Assembly (NCBI RefSeq): GCF_000710035.2
Contig: NZ_JMJJ01000017.1
Location: forward strand, 124,001-188,000
Source of the DNA: Pantoea ananatis LMG 2665
Lineage (GTDB): Bacteria; Pseudomonadota; Gammaproteobacteria; Enterobacterales; Enterobacteriaceae
Reading direction: 5' to 3'
Length of the DNA: 64,000 nt
Shown piece by piece: positions 8,385 to 20,299 of this stretch; within the stretch, counting starts at the first letter, position 1, and each line of letters opens with the position of its first letter. The notes below the pieces were generated by a model that searched no databases, was not told where the DNA came from, and saw only the letters and a list, made by a program, of their open reading frames with translations. The translations under genes were made by a program, and so were the position numbers.

Positions 8385-9449
8385 TCAGGCCCGCCATAAT
8401 TTCAGGCCATCCCGCCCTGATCGTTTCACTTCATATAACGCTTTATCAGCGCGCCGCAGCCACTCATGTATTGAGTCGGCTTTATCAGCACTGGCAATGC
8501 CAATACTGACTGAACACCTGAACGTTACAGAAGCAGGCAGGCGTAATTGCCCAATATTTCTTTGAAGCGATTCGGCCAGTCTGATGATGTCAACGTCATT
8601 CGAATCACGAATGATAACGCCAAGTTCATCTCCGCCAAAGCGTGCCGGAATGTCTTTCATACCTACGCTGTCACGTAACAGGCCGGAAATTTCAGCCAGC
8701 AAAAAATCCCCGGCTTCGTGACCGAACGTATCGTTAACGTTTTTAAAATGGTCGACATCTATCAGTATCAGATACGCTCTGGTGTCACCCCGCAAGGTGC
8801 GCAAAAGCTCGCTTTCAAGCCGGCGTTCGAACAAACGACGATTAGGGATTTCCAGACCGGGATCCATCAGCGCAATTCTCTCCAGCTCACGGTTCTTCTG
8901 ACGCAGGCTCAACGTCAAATTGTGTGATACAACGCTGAGTGCCAACATATAGAATGTGGCCAGTGGAAGGGTAAGCCATGCTGTGCGCGTACTAAACTCC
9001 ATCAAAACCGGCGCGCCTTCAATCGTCCATACCAGAATAAAGGCAAACAGAAATGCCTGCGTAGCAGAGAGCAACTGAGGCCAGCCTCCTGCGGCGTAAC
9101 GGTCGGCCATCAAAACCGCGATGATGACAAAGGACGGCATAGGACTCACGGCCATCAGCGCAATCCAGATACCGCCAAATGCGGCATCCAGCGTTAAATT
9201 TGAACGCTCCCGCGCGGTGGAGTCCCGTGATTTTACGGCAAGGCGGTATGCCAGATAAGGCCAGATAAGAACGTTGCTAATCAGTAATACCAATATCGCT
9301 GGTTCTTTCCCCAGTTCCAGGAGAACGGATGCAATCGGCAAAAAACATAAAAGCGTGCCAAGCTGGCGCATGGCAAACATGCGACGGACAAATCGCGTGG
9401 ATCGCATTTTAAGATGATGATCATCAGGTGAGTAATAGGTCATTCGCAC
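8385..9449 (-). CDS. MASE2-GGDEF diguanylate cyclase (DgcC/AdrA-like architecture)
   Basis: Membrane-bound enzyme predicted to make cyclic di-GMP from two GTP. Residues 20-175 hold several hydrophobic segments with the MASE2-like start RFVRRMFAMRQLGTLLCFLPIAS, as in DgcC. Residues 190-354 form the cyclase domain: DVDHFKNVND (231-240), metal- and GTP-binding, and the active-site loop GGDEL at 272-276. The variant GGDEL in place of GGDEF is generally compatible with activity. The inhibitory I-site RxxD is replaced by GMKD, so feedback inhibition by product is probably absent. DgcC controls curli-dependent cellulose synthesis in E. coli; the role here is inferred. A second ATG lies two codons downstream. 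Confidence 0.9.
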   Translation of the reverse strand: MRMTYYSPDDHHLKMRSTRFVRRMFAMRQLGTLLCFLPIASVLLELGKEPAILVLLISNVLIWPYLAYRLAVKSRDSTARERSNLTLDAAFGGIWIALMAVSPMPSFVIIAVLMADRYAAGGWPQLLSATQAFLFAFILVWTIEGAPVLMEFSTRTAWLTLPLATFYMLALSVVSHNLTLSLRQKNRELERIALMDPGLEIPNRRLFERRLESELLRTLRGDTRAYLILIDVDHFKNVNDTFGHEAGDFLLAEISGLLRDSVGMKDIPARFGGDELGVIIRDSNDVDIIRLAESLQRNIGQLRLPASVTFRCSVSIGIASADKADSIHEWLRRADKALYEVKRSGRDGLKLWRA

Positions 9450-9632
9450 GCGTAATTGACAATATATTTAGCGCAGTTTATCCACAAAAAACGTCCTGCG
9501 CTTTAATTTTTAAGACTTTTACCCTTTATTTGTTATTGCCGTTATGATGACTTATGCCGATGATTTGGCCGGGTCCACATGGCCCAACGATCCATGTTAT
9601 ATCGTCAGGCCTTAGCGCGACTGGGCGTTACT

Positions 9633-9944
9633 TTATCTTCTGCGGCCTTTAGCCACTGAGGCGGACCAGTTGAAATCGCCGACTTCACTGGCCGTTAGCG
9701 AAGAGGGTTTCTTTTTCCTGAGCGGTTTTTTACTTTCTTTTTCTGCTTTTAACTTTTCATTAAGAAGTTTATCGGCCATGACCTGCTGACGAGCTTCGCT
9801 GTTTAACTCTTTCTCTTTTTTTGCATCAGGTTCTTTGCCGGTGCGTTGACGGTGCTTCTGCATCAGGTTTTGAAGAACTTCATTAACGGCGAGTCGCTCT
9901 TCATCACTGAACTGATCGATGGAAATCATTTTCTTGTCATTCAT
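9633..9944 (-). CDS. Unknown small highly charged protein
   Basis: A 103-residue soluble protein, rich in Lys, Glu and Arg, with no signal peptide or membrane segment. It starts MNDKKMISIDQFSDEERLAVNEVLQNLM and has a Lys-rich middle and a basic C-terminus (VAKGRRR). The start at 9944 is chosen because AGGAAAG sits the right distance upstream. The charge pattern suggests nucleic-acid or ribosome association, but this is only inference. I do not recognise the family. Confidence 0.6.
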   Translation of the reverse strand: MNDKKMISIDQFSDEERLAVNEVLQNLMQKHRQRTGKEPDAKKEKELNSEARQQVMADKLLNEKLKAEKESKKPLRKKKPSSLTASEVGDFNWSASVAKGRRR

Positions 9945-10114
9945 AATCGCTTTCCTCGTGGTGAGTTCATAAGCAGTGTACATCATGCCGTGCTCGCAAA
10001 GCGCATTACCTGCGAGTTAAGTGGCTCAGTCTGACAAGGTTAATCACGTTAAGCAGGTATCATTTCCCTTCAGGCAGACTAAAATAAGCGGAAATTTCAA
10101 CGAGAATCGACGTC

Positions 10115-10801
10115 ATGAAAATTCCCCTGCACAACGACCACAAACCTTTTATCACTGCCCTGCTGGATGAAACGGTAGAGGCGATTGAAATGCACTCACC
10201 TCAGGCTGAACATATCGAACGCGCCTTTACCGTCGCCCTCCAGCAACAGAACCGCGAAGCAGAGGCGGACTGGAAGCGCACGATAACCTTTTTGGCGCTA
10301 TTCGTTTTTCTGTATGCCGCACTGGGTGCCTCATTAACGCTGGACCTGAGCCCGGCTGGCGCAAGCCACAAAAGCATTGAGTATGCTCTGGAGGCTGTTC
10401 CGGTACTGATTGCCTTTTCAGGCTTTTTTATCTCCGTACTGTATCTGTTTATTGTTCGCGCAGGTTCACGCCAACGCCGTAACTGGCAAAAAACGATTTT
10501 GATGCTGGAAAAATACACCCTCGGGAACCTGTTTAAACTGACGCACCAACAAGGCGCCGGCACCAGCAACTATTCACTCTCATCGATTATGCTTGCCCTT
10601 TCCCTGTTCATTTGCCTGACCTGGTTGATTATCTATAACTATCTGACCTTCACCACCAGCGGCGTATTCGGTAGCGTGATTTCGTTATTTATTAGCACGA
10701 TGGTTTACGTCATTCTGGATATTCAACTCCTCAAGCCCTGGCTGTCCGTTGCTGAAGCGGAGCCGTCAGGCGCTGAGGATGAGAAGAAAGCGGATAAATA
10801 A
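10115..10801 (+). CDS. Unknown membrane protein with four predicted helices
   Basis: A 228-residue protein. Residues 1-55 are a hydrophilic, probably cytoplasmic N-terminus. Helices are predicted around 56-77 (TFLALFVFLYAALGASLTL), 92-114 (AVPVLIAFSGFFISVLYLF), 155-178 and 182-206, followed by an acidic tail (EPSGAEDEKKADK). Even helix number and charged ends suggest both termini are cytoplasmic. No catalytic or transporter motif is visible. It has its own terminator and stands alone. Confidence 0.7.
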   Translation: MKIPLHNDHKPFITALLDETVEAIEMHSPQAEHIERAFTVALQQQNREAEADWKRTITFLALFVFLYAALGASLTLDLSPAGASHKSIEYALEAVPVLIAFSGFFISVLYLFIVRAGSRQRRNWQKTILMLEKYTLGNLFKLTHQQGAGTSNYSLSSIMLALSLFICLTWLIIYNYLTFTTSGVFGSVISLFISTMVYVILDIQLLKPWLSVAEAEPSGAEDEKKADK

Positions 10802-10810
10802 TGCCTGCCC

Positions 10811-10834
10811 GCCCGGCCTGGACCGGGCTTTTCG
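10811..10834 (+). terminator. Terminator of the membrane-protein gene
   Basis: GCCCGG/CCGGGC stem with loop CCTGGA followed by TTTTC, ten bases after the stop codon. Confidence 0.75.
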
Positions 10835-11071
10835 TGATTTTCTTGCCCAGACAAAGACGACGTCGATCTAACCGAACGGTGTTAAGAAAATCATTTAAAG
10901 TATGTTGTAACTATTACCATTAACCTGTCTTTGCATGCGGTTTCTTTGCGCGGCACTGACATCCCCTGCCAGCACCTTATACAGTCCGAAAAGATCAGAA
11001 GCAGGCAAAATAAGTGACATCGTCACGTTAAGTTTGTTTTTGAAGAGGCTCCCCTTCCGCGCTCATGATTG

Positions 11072-11090
11072 AAAAGCCGCCATTGCGGCG
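11072..11090 (-). terminator. Small hairpin after supH
   Basis: On the minus strand GCCGC-AATG-GCGGC is followed by TTTTC right after the supH stop codon. The stem is only five base pairs, so this is a modest terminator candidate. Confidence 0.5.
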
Positions 11091-11912
11091 TTAATCAAAA
11101 GGGAATTCGCGCGCCAGCACTCTGGCAATGACGTTTAGCGCCCCTTCATCCTGATTGCTTTCCGTTTTAAACCGCGCAACGGCTGAAACCGACTCAACAG
11201 CATTGGCCATTGCAAAACTGAAACAGGCCTGGCGCAACATTTCGATATCGTTTGCACTGTCGCCGATGGCCACCACCTCACAATCGCTGATGCCCCATTT
11301 TTGTTGCAGCAAAGCAATACCATGTGCCTTGTGACAGCCTGGAATAATCAGGTCAATAAAGCCATAGCCGCTCGATACGGGGTGCATAATATGATCGATT
11401 TCACCGAGCTGGTTATGCAGACGATCCATCAGGCTGTCTATGCCTTCGTTGGCCAGGTTAAGCGAAAACTTAAAAATGGTGTCATCGATATCATAAAGAT
11501 TATCGCGCTTTTCAAGTCGGTAATAATGATTGTTAAGCATCTGAATAACGCTGTCTGGCATTGAAGAATGGACATAAGCGCCTTTGCGTCCACAAACGAC
11601 AGTGCTGATATCCGGCTCTTTTGCCAGGATATCCAACACGCGGTGCACGCTTTCCTTTGCCAGCTCACCACAAAAAATTTCATCATCGCCTTCTGATACC
11701 CACGCACCATTTTCGGCAACAAACGCAATGTCGTTTTTGATGTCAGGAAAGTAGCGCTGTAGCTGATAATATTGATTGCCACTGGCGACAACAAAGTGAA
11801 TACCTTTTTGCTTTAGCAGGGCGTACTGGCGTGAAAAGCGCTGGACGTTGTACTGCTTGTTTTCGTCCAGAAACGTCCCATCCATATCCACTGCAATCAT
11901 CCTTACTGCCAT
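11091..11912 (-). CDS. supH: HAD-superfamily sugar phosphatase SupH (YbiV)
   Basis: Cof-type haloacid dehalogenase that dephosphorylates sugar phosphates in the cytoplasm; E. coli YbiV acts on ribose-5-P and fructose-1-P among others. The nucleophile and acid/base aspartates are in DMDGT (Asp9 and Asp11 from the chosen start). The long segment HFVVASGNQYYQLQRYFPD is near-identical to YbiV, and the metal-binding GDSANDIEML lies near the end. A start at 11912 places GGGG at a proper distance; upstream ATGs overlap that ribosome site. It is divergent from a ybiU homologue. In E. coli ybiU and ybiV are also neighbours, so the pair seems to travel together. Confidence 0.92.
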   Translation of the reverse strand: MAVRMIAVDMDGTFLDENKQYNVQRFSRQYALLKQKGIHFVVASGNQYYQLQRYFPDIKNDIAFVAENGAWVSEGDDEIFCGELAKESVHRVLDILAKEPDISTVVCGRKGAYVHSSMPDSVIQMLNNHYYRLEKRDNLYDIDDTIFKFSLNLANEGIDSLMDRLHNQLGEIDHIMHPVSSGYGFIDLIIPGCHKAHGIALLQQKWGISDCEVVAIGDSANDIEMLRQACFSFAMANAVESVSAVARFKTESNQDEGALNVIARVLAREFPFD

Positions 11913-12135
11913 TGTCATCCCCCTTTTTCCCGGCCTGAACAGGCTCACTCATTTTTAAGCTTACTCGTTGAAGGGGATAATGAGAATTCCAGTCATCAAA
12001 AATCCTTCTGTTCGCTCATATTGTGCGCCAGTTCCGGTTTTCACCAACAGCAATCTGTTAAACATAGTGCTGACTTTCGAATGAAATGAAATAAACCTTC
12101 ATATGTAAAATGAAAACACTGTTAAGGGCGCAGTC

Positions 12136-13395
12136 ATGAATGTAAAGCTTCAGCACACAGCGTTACCCACGGATATTTCAGCCGCCATCCGCCAGTTTAA
12201 ACAGCAGATCCGTCAGCAGATTGGCGATGTTGAAGGCTTATTCAGGCAGGTTTGCCAGAGAACCGAGCAGGCGATAAGCGACGCAAAAGCGGAAGAGCGG
12301 CTAAACGGCAGCGCCTGGCCGGTTATTTCACCCGAGGAGATCACCCAAGGGCTGACGCCTGAAACCCGAGAAAGCATCAAGCGCCGTGGCTGTGTAGTGG
12401 TTAAGCAGCATTTCCCTCGGGAACAGGCGCTGGCATGGGATACCTCCATGCTGCGTTACCTGGACGAAAATCAGTTTGATGCACAGTACCGCGGCCCGGG
12501 CGATAATTTCTTCGGCAGCCTGGAAGCATCCCGCCCTGAAATCTATCCCATTTACTGGTCTCACGCACAAATGGAGGCGCGTCAGAGTCCTGAAATGGCC
12601 CAGGTGCAGTCATGTTTAAATCGCCTGTGGACGTTTGAATCCGGGGGCCAGCAATGGTTCGATCCGGACGTGAATCTTATCTATCCGGATCGCATTCGTC
12701 GGCGACCGCCAGGAACGACCTCGAAAGGGTTGGGCGCACACACTGACTCCGGCGCGCTGGAACGCTGGCTGTTGCCCGCTTACCAATGCGTTTTTCGATC
12801 GATTTTTGACGGCAATCTTGAGCATTACGACCCATGGCATGCCGCACATCGCAGCGAAGTGGATGAGTTTGATGTTCCTGATACCACAAAATGCTCGGCT
12901 TTCCGGACGTTTCAGGGCTGGACGGCGCTGTCCGATATGATGCCGGGTCAGGGCTTACTGCACGTGGTTCCCGTACCGGAGGCCATTGCATATGTGCTGC
13001 TGCGCCCATTGTTATCGGATGTCGCTGACGATGAATTATGTGGTGTTAAACCGGGGCGCGTACTCCCGATTAGTGAAAAATGGCACCCGCATTTGGTAAA
13101 AGGATTATGCTCCGTACCGGCGATCACCGCAGGCGATTCGGTATGGTGGCACTGTGACCTGATTCATGCGGTCGCACCGGTTGAAAATCAACAGGGATGG
13201 GGAAACGTTATGTATATTCCCGCGGCGCCAATGTGTGATAAAAACCGCGCTTATGCGCATCAGGTGGCGAGTGCACTTGAGCAGGGTCATTCCCCTGCTG
13301 ATTTTCCGCCTGAACATTACGAGGCCGGCTGGAAGAACCGGTTTACCCTCGCCGATCTCAATTCGGTGGGTAAACGTGGACTGGGTTTAGCCTGA
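12136..13395 (+). CDS. ybiU: YbiU, DUF1479-family probable Fe(II)/2-oxoglutarate-type oxygenase
   Basis: A 419-residue cytoplasmic protein of the DUF1479 family, matching YbiU length. The fold is thought to be a cupin-type oxygenase. A metal-binding HxD (His202-Thr-Asp204 in LGAHTDSG) and a distal His344 in HCDLIHAVAPV form a plausible facial triad, followed by Arg/Asn-rich MYIPAAP. The substrate is unknown. It runs divergently from supH across a 220-bp gap and is followed after 33 bases by a YciT-type regulator, which may control it. Confidence 0.9.
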   Translation: MNVKLQHTALPTDISAAIRQFKQQIRQQIGDVEGLFRQVCQRTEQAISDAKAEERLNGSAWPVISPEEITQGLTPETRESIKRRGCVVVKQHFPREQALAWDTSMLRYLDENQFDAQYRGPGDNFFGSLEASRPEIYPIYWSHAQMEARQSPEMAQVQSCLNRLWTFESGGQQWFDPDVNLIYPDRIRRRPPGTTSKGLGAHTDSGALERWLLPAYQCVFRSIFDGNLEHYDPWHAAHRSEVDEFDVPDTTKCSAFRTFQGWTALSDMMPGQGLLHVVPVPEAIAYVLLRPLLSDVADDELCGVKPGRVLPISEKWHPHLVKGLCSVPAITAGDSVWWHCDLIHAVAPVENQQGWGNVMYIPAAPMCDKNRAYAHQVASALEQGHSPADFPPEHYEAGWKNRFTLADLNSVGKRGLGLA

Positions 13396-13428
13396 AACCA
13401 GTGAGACTCAACGTCAGAGCAGAGAACC

Positions 13429-14190
13429 ATGATGAATACGCGTCAGCAGAAAATTATTGAACTGGTTAATACCCGAGGCAATGTCGCCGTCAGCGAACTG
13501 GCTGGGCTGGCCGGTGTGTCGGAGGTTACCATTCGCCAGGACCTCAACCTGCTGGAAGAAAAGCGGGTTTTACGTCGGGTTCACGGTGCGGCTCAGGCAT
13601 TAGACAGCGACGACGTTGGCGTGCGAATGCATACCCGCTATGGGATAAAACTGGCGCTCGCCCGTTATGCAGCCGGGCGGATTAACGATGGCGAATCTGT
13701 ATTGATCGAAGGCGGCAGCACCAACGCCCTGCTGGCACGTATGCTGGCCAGCCGCAAAAATTTGACGTTAATCACCGTAAGCCATTATATCGGCCATCTG
13801 CTTAAAGACGCGGCCTGTGAAGTCATTATTCTGGGCGGCATGTTGCAAAAGCGCAGCGAATCAATGACGGGGCCCTTAACCCGGTATTGCGTACAGCAAA
13901 TGCACTTCCATAAGGCCTTTATTGGTGCAGATGGCTGGCACCCGGAAACCGGCTTCACCGGGCGGGATATGCTGCGATGTGATGTCGTGGACGCCGTGCT
14001 GGCTAAAGGTGCAGAAAGCTACGTTCTGACCGATAGTTCTAAATTCGGGCAGATCCATCCTTATCCTCTGTCTTCCGGTTTTCAGCCCGGTCACGTCATT
14101 ACGGAAAAGGGGCTTTCTCAGGACGTGGTGGCCGGACTCGCGGCGCAAGGTATCGGGTTAATACAGGTCGCGATCGACTCAGCACAGTAA
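13429..14190 (+). CDS. yciT: YciT-like DeoR-family transcriptional regulator
   Basis: A 253-residue DeoR-family repressor. An N-terminal winged helix-turn-helix (residues 6-57, with [27 protein letters not shown]) is followed by a sugar-phosphate-sensing domain ([19 protein letters not shown]). It matches E. coli YciT throughout: [47 protein letters not shown]. YciT affects colanic acid and osmotic-stress genes in E. coli, as I recall. It sits 33 bp after ybiU, possibly in one transcript, and convergent with ascG six bases away. Confidence 0.9.
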   Translation: MMNTRQQKIIELVNTRGNVAVSELAGLAGVSEVTIRQDLNLLEEKRVLRRVHGAAQALDSDDVGVRMHTRYGIKLALARYAAGRINDGESVLIEGGSTNALLARMLASRKNLTLITVSHYIGHLLKDAACEVIILGGMLQKRSESMTGPLTRYCVQQMHFHKAFIGADGWHPETGFTGRDMLRCDVVDAVLAKGAESYVLTDSSKFGQIHPYPLSSGFQPGHVITEKGLSQDVVAGLAAQGIGLIQVAIDSAQ

Positions 14191-14195
14191 AGGCA

Positions 14196-15203
14196 TCAGG
14201 TGATGCCGGTAATGGAATCACGCACAACGAGGCTGCCCTGATAGGGAGTAAACGGCGTTAATTCACCGCCATCCAGCATAAAGACCAGTCGATTAATGGT
14301 GTCATTGATCATATCGGTAACGGGAAATTTAACACTGGAGAGCGCAGGCGTTATATAAGGGGCCAGCGGAATGTCATCAAAGCCAATGACCGAGACGGTT
14401 CCAGGTACAGCAATATTATTTTCTGTAAGCTGTTTGATCGCCCCGATAGCCATTTCATCATTGCTGGCGACGATAGCACTAAAGGGCTGTCCGCTCGCCA
14501 GCAATGTTTTCACCGCCAGCATCCCACTTTGCGCCGTCCATTTGCCCTGCACAATTAGCTGCTGATTCGCTGCGATTCCCTGAGTGTGAAGCGCGGTTTT
14601 ATAGCCCGCAAGTCGCTCCTGACTGGTCGGCGAATCCAGTGATCCCGTAATAAATGCAATATTGCGATGGCCCTGTTCAATCAGGTAACTGACGGCCCTC
14701 TGGCTGGTTGCCTGCTGATCGCTGTAAATACAGAAGCTGTCATTAATTCGCAGACGACGATTAATGACCAGCACAGGCTGCTTGTGCTGCGAAATAATCG
14801 CATCCAGCTCGTCGATGCTGAGAAAACGCGGATAGATGATAACGCCATCGCAACGTAAATCGAGCAGAAACTGGATGGCAGCGCGCTCCTGCTCAGCGGT
14901 ATGTTTGCCATCGGCCAGGATCAACTGCCGATTTTGCTGCTCCATAATTCTGGCAGAGTGAGACATTAACTCACTGAAAATGTTGCCACTGTACAGTGTA
15001 TTGGTTACAACCAGCCCGATGGTTTGGGTACTTTTATTTGCCAGATTACGTGCCAGCAGATTAGGTCGATAGCCTGTCTCCGCAATGGCCAGCAAAACCC
15101 GTTCCCGCTTCTCCTGCCCTACATAACCCTTACCTGACAACACCCGCGAAACTGTCGCTTTTGAGACGCCGGCGCGTTTTGCTACTTGTGAAATGGTTGT
15201 CAT
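14196..15203 (-). CDS. ascG: AscG, LacI-family repressor of beta-glucoside genes
   Basis: A 335-residue LacI/GalR regulator. The helix-turn-helix (TTISQVAKRAGVSKATVSRVLSGKGYV) at residues 2-28 and hinge helix (RPNLLARNLANKST) are followed by the periplasmic-binding-protein-like effector domain (IGLVVTNTLYSGNIF... NDEMAIGAI... VIGFDDIPLAPYITPALSSV). It aligns with E. coli AscG and is divergent from ascFB, the cognate operon, with a matching operator between them. It represses ascFB in the absence of aryl beta-glucosides. Confidence 0.93.
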   Translation of the reverse strand: MTTISQVAKRAGVSKATVSRVLSGKGYVGQEKRERVLLAIAETGYRPNLLARNLANKSTQTIGLVVTNTLYSGNIFSELMSHSARIMEQQNRQLILADGKHTAEQERAAIQFLLDLRCDGVIIYPRFLSIDELDAIISQHKQPVLVINRRLRINDSFCIYSDQQATSQRAVSYLIEQGHRNIAFITGSLDSPTSQERLAGYKTALHTQGIAANQQLIVQGKWTAQSGMLAVKTLLASGQPFSAIVASNDEMAIGAIKQLTENNIAVPGTVSVIGFDDIPLAPYITPALSSVKFPVTDMINDTINRLVFMLDGGELTPFTPYQGSLVVRDSITGIT

Positions 15204-15303
15204 GTTATCGCTGCCAGAATCTTCTGAGTAAATGGAGTTTACCTAAGCCTTTCATTATTTGAAATATTTAGCCTTAATGTCGTGCCGCGTGCTTCGCCAC
15301 TCA

Positions 15304-15322
15304 AAGTGATTATCATCACAAA
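15304..15322 (+). promoter_or_regulatory. CRP-cAMP binding site in the ascG-ascF intergenic region
   Basis: AGTGATTATCATCACA matches the CRP consensus TGTGA-N6-TCACA at nine of ten conserved positions. It is well placed to activate ascF or ascG, consistent with catabolite control of sugar uptake. Confidence 0.8.
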
Positions 15323-15380
15323 AATAACATCAGCCTATTTTACACTCTTGTTTAAAAGGTGAAATCTCTTCATGATTTTG

Positions 15381-15394
15381 TGAAACCGGTTTCC
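15381..15394 (+). promoter_or_regulatory. AscG operator
   Basis: The 12-bp perfect palindrome GAAACCGGTTTC (in TGAAACCGGTTTCC) is a LacI/GalR-type operator and corresponds to the known AscG recognition sequence. It lies 122 bp upstream of ascF. Confidence 0.85.
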
Positions 15395-15515
15395 TATTTA
15401 GCCGCACCGTGGGTCAGATGCAGAGTAAGGCAGGCTGACTGGCGAAGTAAAACAACAACACGACGGTGAGAGCGGAAACCCGAGCGCACTTTCCTCTTCC
15501 CTACGAGATAAAATC

Positions 15516-18424
<2,909 letters not shown>

Positions 18425-18532
18425 TCGCACAGCGCGCTTCAGCCTCTTAACCGACTGAAGCGCTGCTGGCAAAACCCCCTGAAGCAGGCTGTCCTGCTTT
18501 TCAGGCGACACTGACTGTCGCCTTCAGGGCAT

Positions 18533-20299
18533 TTACTTCTGCAGCAACCAGTGTTCGATATCGCTGGCCGGGAGCGGCTTCGAAAAGAAGTAACCCTGTA
18601 TCTGGTCACAACCGTATTGCTTCAGCAAACTCAACGTGGCTTCAGTTTCAACGCCTTCTGCCAGTACCGTATAGTTCAGCTCTTTCAACATCATGATAAT
18701 ACTCCGCACGATGATTCTTGACGCATGATCGCCATCCATTCGGCCAATTAAAGACATATCGACCTTAATGACATCTAGCGGTATTTCCTGCAGATAACTG
18801 ATATTACTGTAGCCCGTACCGAAGTCGTCCAGCGAAATAACAAATCCCTGAGCTTTAAGCGCCTCCAGCCCGTTAATGGCGATATCACTCTCCGTAATGA
18901 GCTCGTTTTCCAGACACTCAATGCCCAGTAGTGCTGTCGGCAAGGCTGCCGCCTGCATTTTACTGGCTAAGCCAGAAGCAAACTCTGGTCTGGAAAAGTC
19001 ACGCTCGCTGACGTTCACGGATACCGGGATAAGTTCAAACTCGTTGTTCCATTGCTTAAGCTGAATAATGACGCGATCGATAACCCAGTCAGTGAGGACA
19101 GAAATCAGGTTGGTTTTAATGGCCAGCGGTATAAAGTCGGCCGGAAACAGTTCGCCTCTCTCTGGGTGGTGCCAGCGGATCAAAGCCTCAAGCCCTACGG
19201 TTTTTCCCGTTTTTAAACAGACCTTTGGCTGATAAGCGAGGTACAGGCCTTCATCTTTTTTAAGCGCCTGAGCCAGATCGTTCATAATCAAAAAATCTTC
19301 AGTGCGACGCGAATCATAAGCATGATCGAACGTCATGGCGCCCATGTTTTGATGGATACATTCGTGTAATGCACTGACCGCCTGGCGCACCACTTCATTC
19401 GCATCGATGTCGCGGGAAACAAACTCTGTCTCACCCGTATAAACATCAATATCAATCGTAATGTTATCCGCTAAATCTGCTTTAAGGCTGGTTAATACCT
19501 CAACGGTGCTTTGCGCATTATAACCACCAAGATAAGGTTGTATTAACGCAAACCGGCCGGGCGCAAATGAATACAGCATGTCATCTGACTGCAGTTGAAG
19601 ACGAACACCGACCAGTCCGGCAATTTGTCTGAGCAGGTTTTCTACCGGCGCAATGCCAAAAGTACGGGATAACTCATACGCCTGTGGAATATCAAGGCAG
19701 TCGATGAGGATCAGGCGAAAACGACGATCGGGATTATTGACGGCCAACTGCTGCATGTCGCGAATAAGTCGGGGCCGGTTGGGTAAAAGCGTGATCAGGT
19801 CCGTGAAACTGGCAAGATTCCAGGCATCCAGAAAAGAACTAACCAGTTTTGCCAGCGACTTTAAGGTGTCCAGTTGCTCATCACTAAACGTATGAGGCTT
19901 TGTGTCGGTCACGCAAAGCGTGCCTAAAACCAGCCCTTCCAGATTAGATAACGACACGCCTGCATAAAACCGAATGTGCGGCTCACCCTCAACAAGTGGA
20001 TGAAAGGTAAAGCGGTTATCCTGTAATGTGTCCTGCACAACGAGCTGTCCGTCACCGTCAATCACGTGACGACAAAGGGAAACTTCTCGTGCGGATTCTT
20101 TAAGATTGAAATTACGGGAAACCTTAATATATTGATTTTTATCATCAATAATAGAAATAAAACTGCCTGAAATGCCCAGTACCTGCGCGGCAAGATGAAC
20201 AAACTTTTCCAGCACCTCATCCCTGGTAACATCAGGTGACAAAAGTGCTTTAACCGCTTTGAGACGATTTTCGTCATTGCCACTTTGATTATTGTGCAC
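18533..20299 (-). CDS. GAF-(degenerate GGDEF)-EAL cyclic-di-GMP phosphodiesterase
   Basis: A 588-residue soluble protein. The GAF sensor is at about 30-160. A GGDEF-like domain at about 165-325 lacks the GGDEF loop (AFAPGRFALIQ in its place) and cannot make c-di-GMP. The EAL domain at about 335-588 appears intact: Glu371-Ala-Leu, Asn429 (VNVSERD), Glu461, Asp491-Asp492 (SLDDFGTGYS), Lys512 (IKVD), Glu548 (AEGVE) and Gln568 (QGYFFSKPL). It should hydrolyse c-di-GMP to pGpG, gated by the GAF domain. Translation begins at a GTG (20299) behind GGGGAGG. It has a paralogue at 24771-26567 in which many of these residues are changed. Confidence 0.9.
   Translation of the reverse strand: MHNNQSGNDENRLKAVKALLSPDVTRDEVLEKFVHLAAQVLGISGSFISIIDDKNQYIKVSRNFNLKESAREVSLCRHVIDGDGQLVVQDTLQDNRFTFHPLVEGEPHIRFYAGVSLSNLEGLVLGTLCVTDTKPHTFSDEQLDTLKSLAKLVSSFLDAWNLASFTDLITLLPNRPRLIRDMQQLAVNNPDRRFRLILIDCLDIPQAYELSRTFGIAPVENLLRQIAGLVGVRLQLQSDDMLYSFAPGRFALIQPYLGGYNAQSTVEVLTSLKADLADNITIDIDVYTGETEFVSRDIDANEVVRQAVSALHECIHQNMGAMTFDHAYDSRRTEDFLIMNDLAQALKKDEGLYLAYQPKVCLKTGKTVGLEALIRWHHPERGELFPADFIPLAIKTNLISVLTDWVIDRVIIQLKQWNNEFELIPVSVNVSERDFSRPEFASGLASKMQAAALPTALLGIECLENELITESDIAINGLEALKAQGFVISLDDFGTGYSNISYLQEIPLDVIKVDMSLIGRMDGDHASRIIVRSIIMMLKELNYTVLAEGVETEATLSLLKQYGCDQIQGYFFSKPLPASDIEHWLLQK

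Larger units (their letters stand above)
15204..15515. other. Divergent regulatory region ascG-ascF
   Basis: A 312-bp gap between divergent genes that holds the CRP site, the AscG palindrome, and an AT-rich stretch between them. No coding sequence is seen. Confidence 0.6.

Noticed and set aside
9478-9486. Perfect DnaA box (TTATCCACA) upstream of the diguanylate cyclase
   Set aside because: A single isolated 9-mer is expected by chance in 64 kb; no other origin features nearby.
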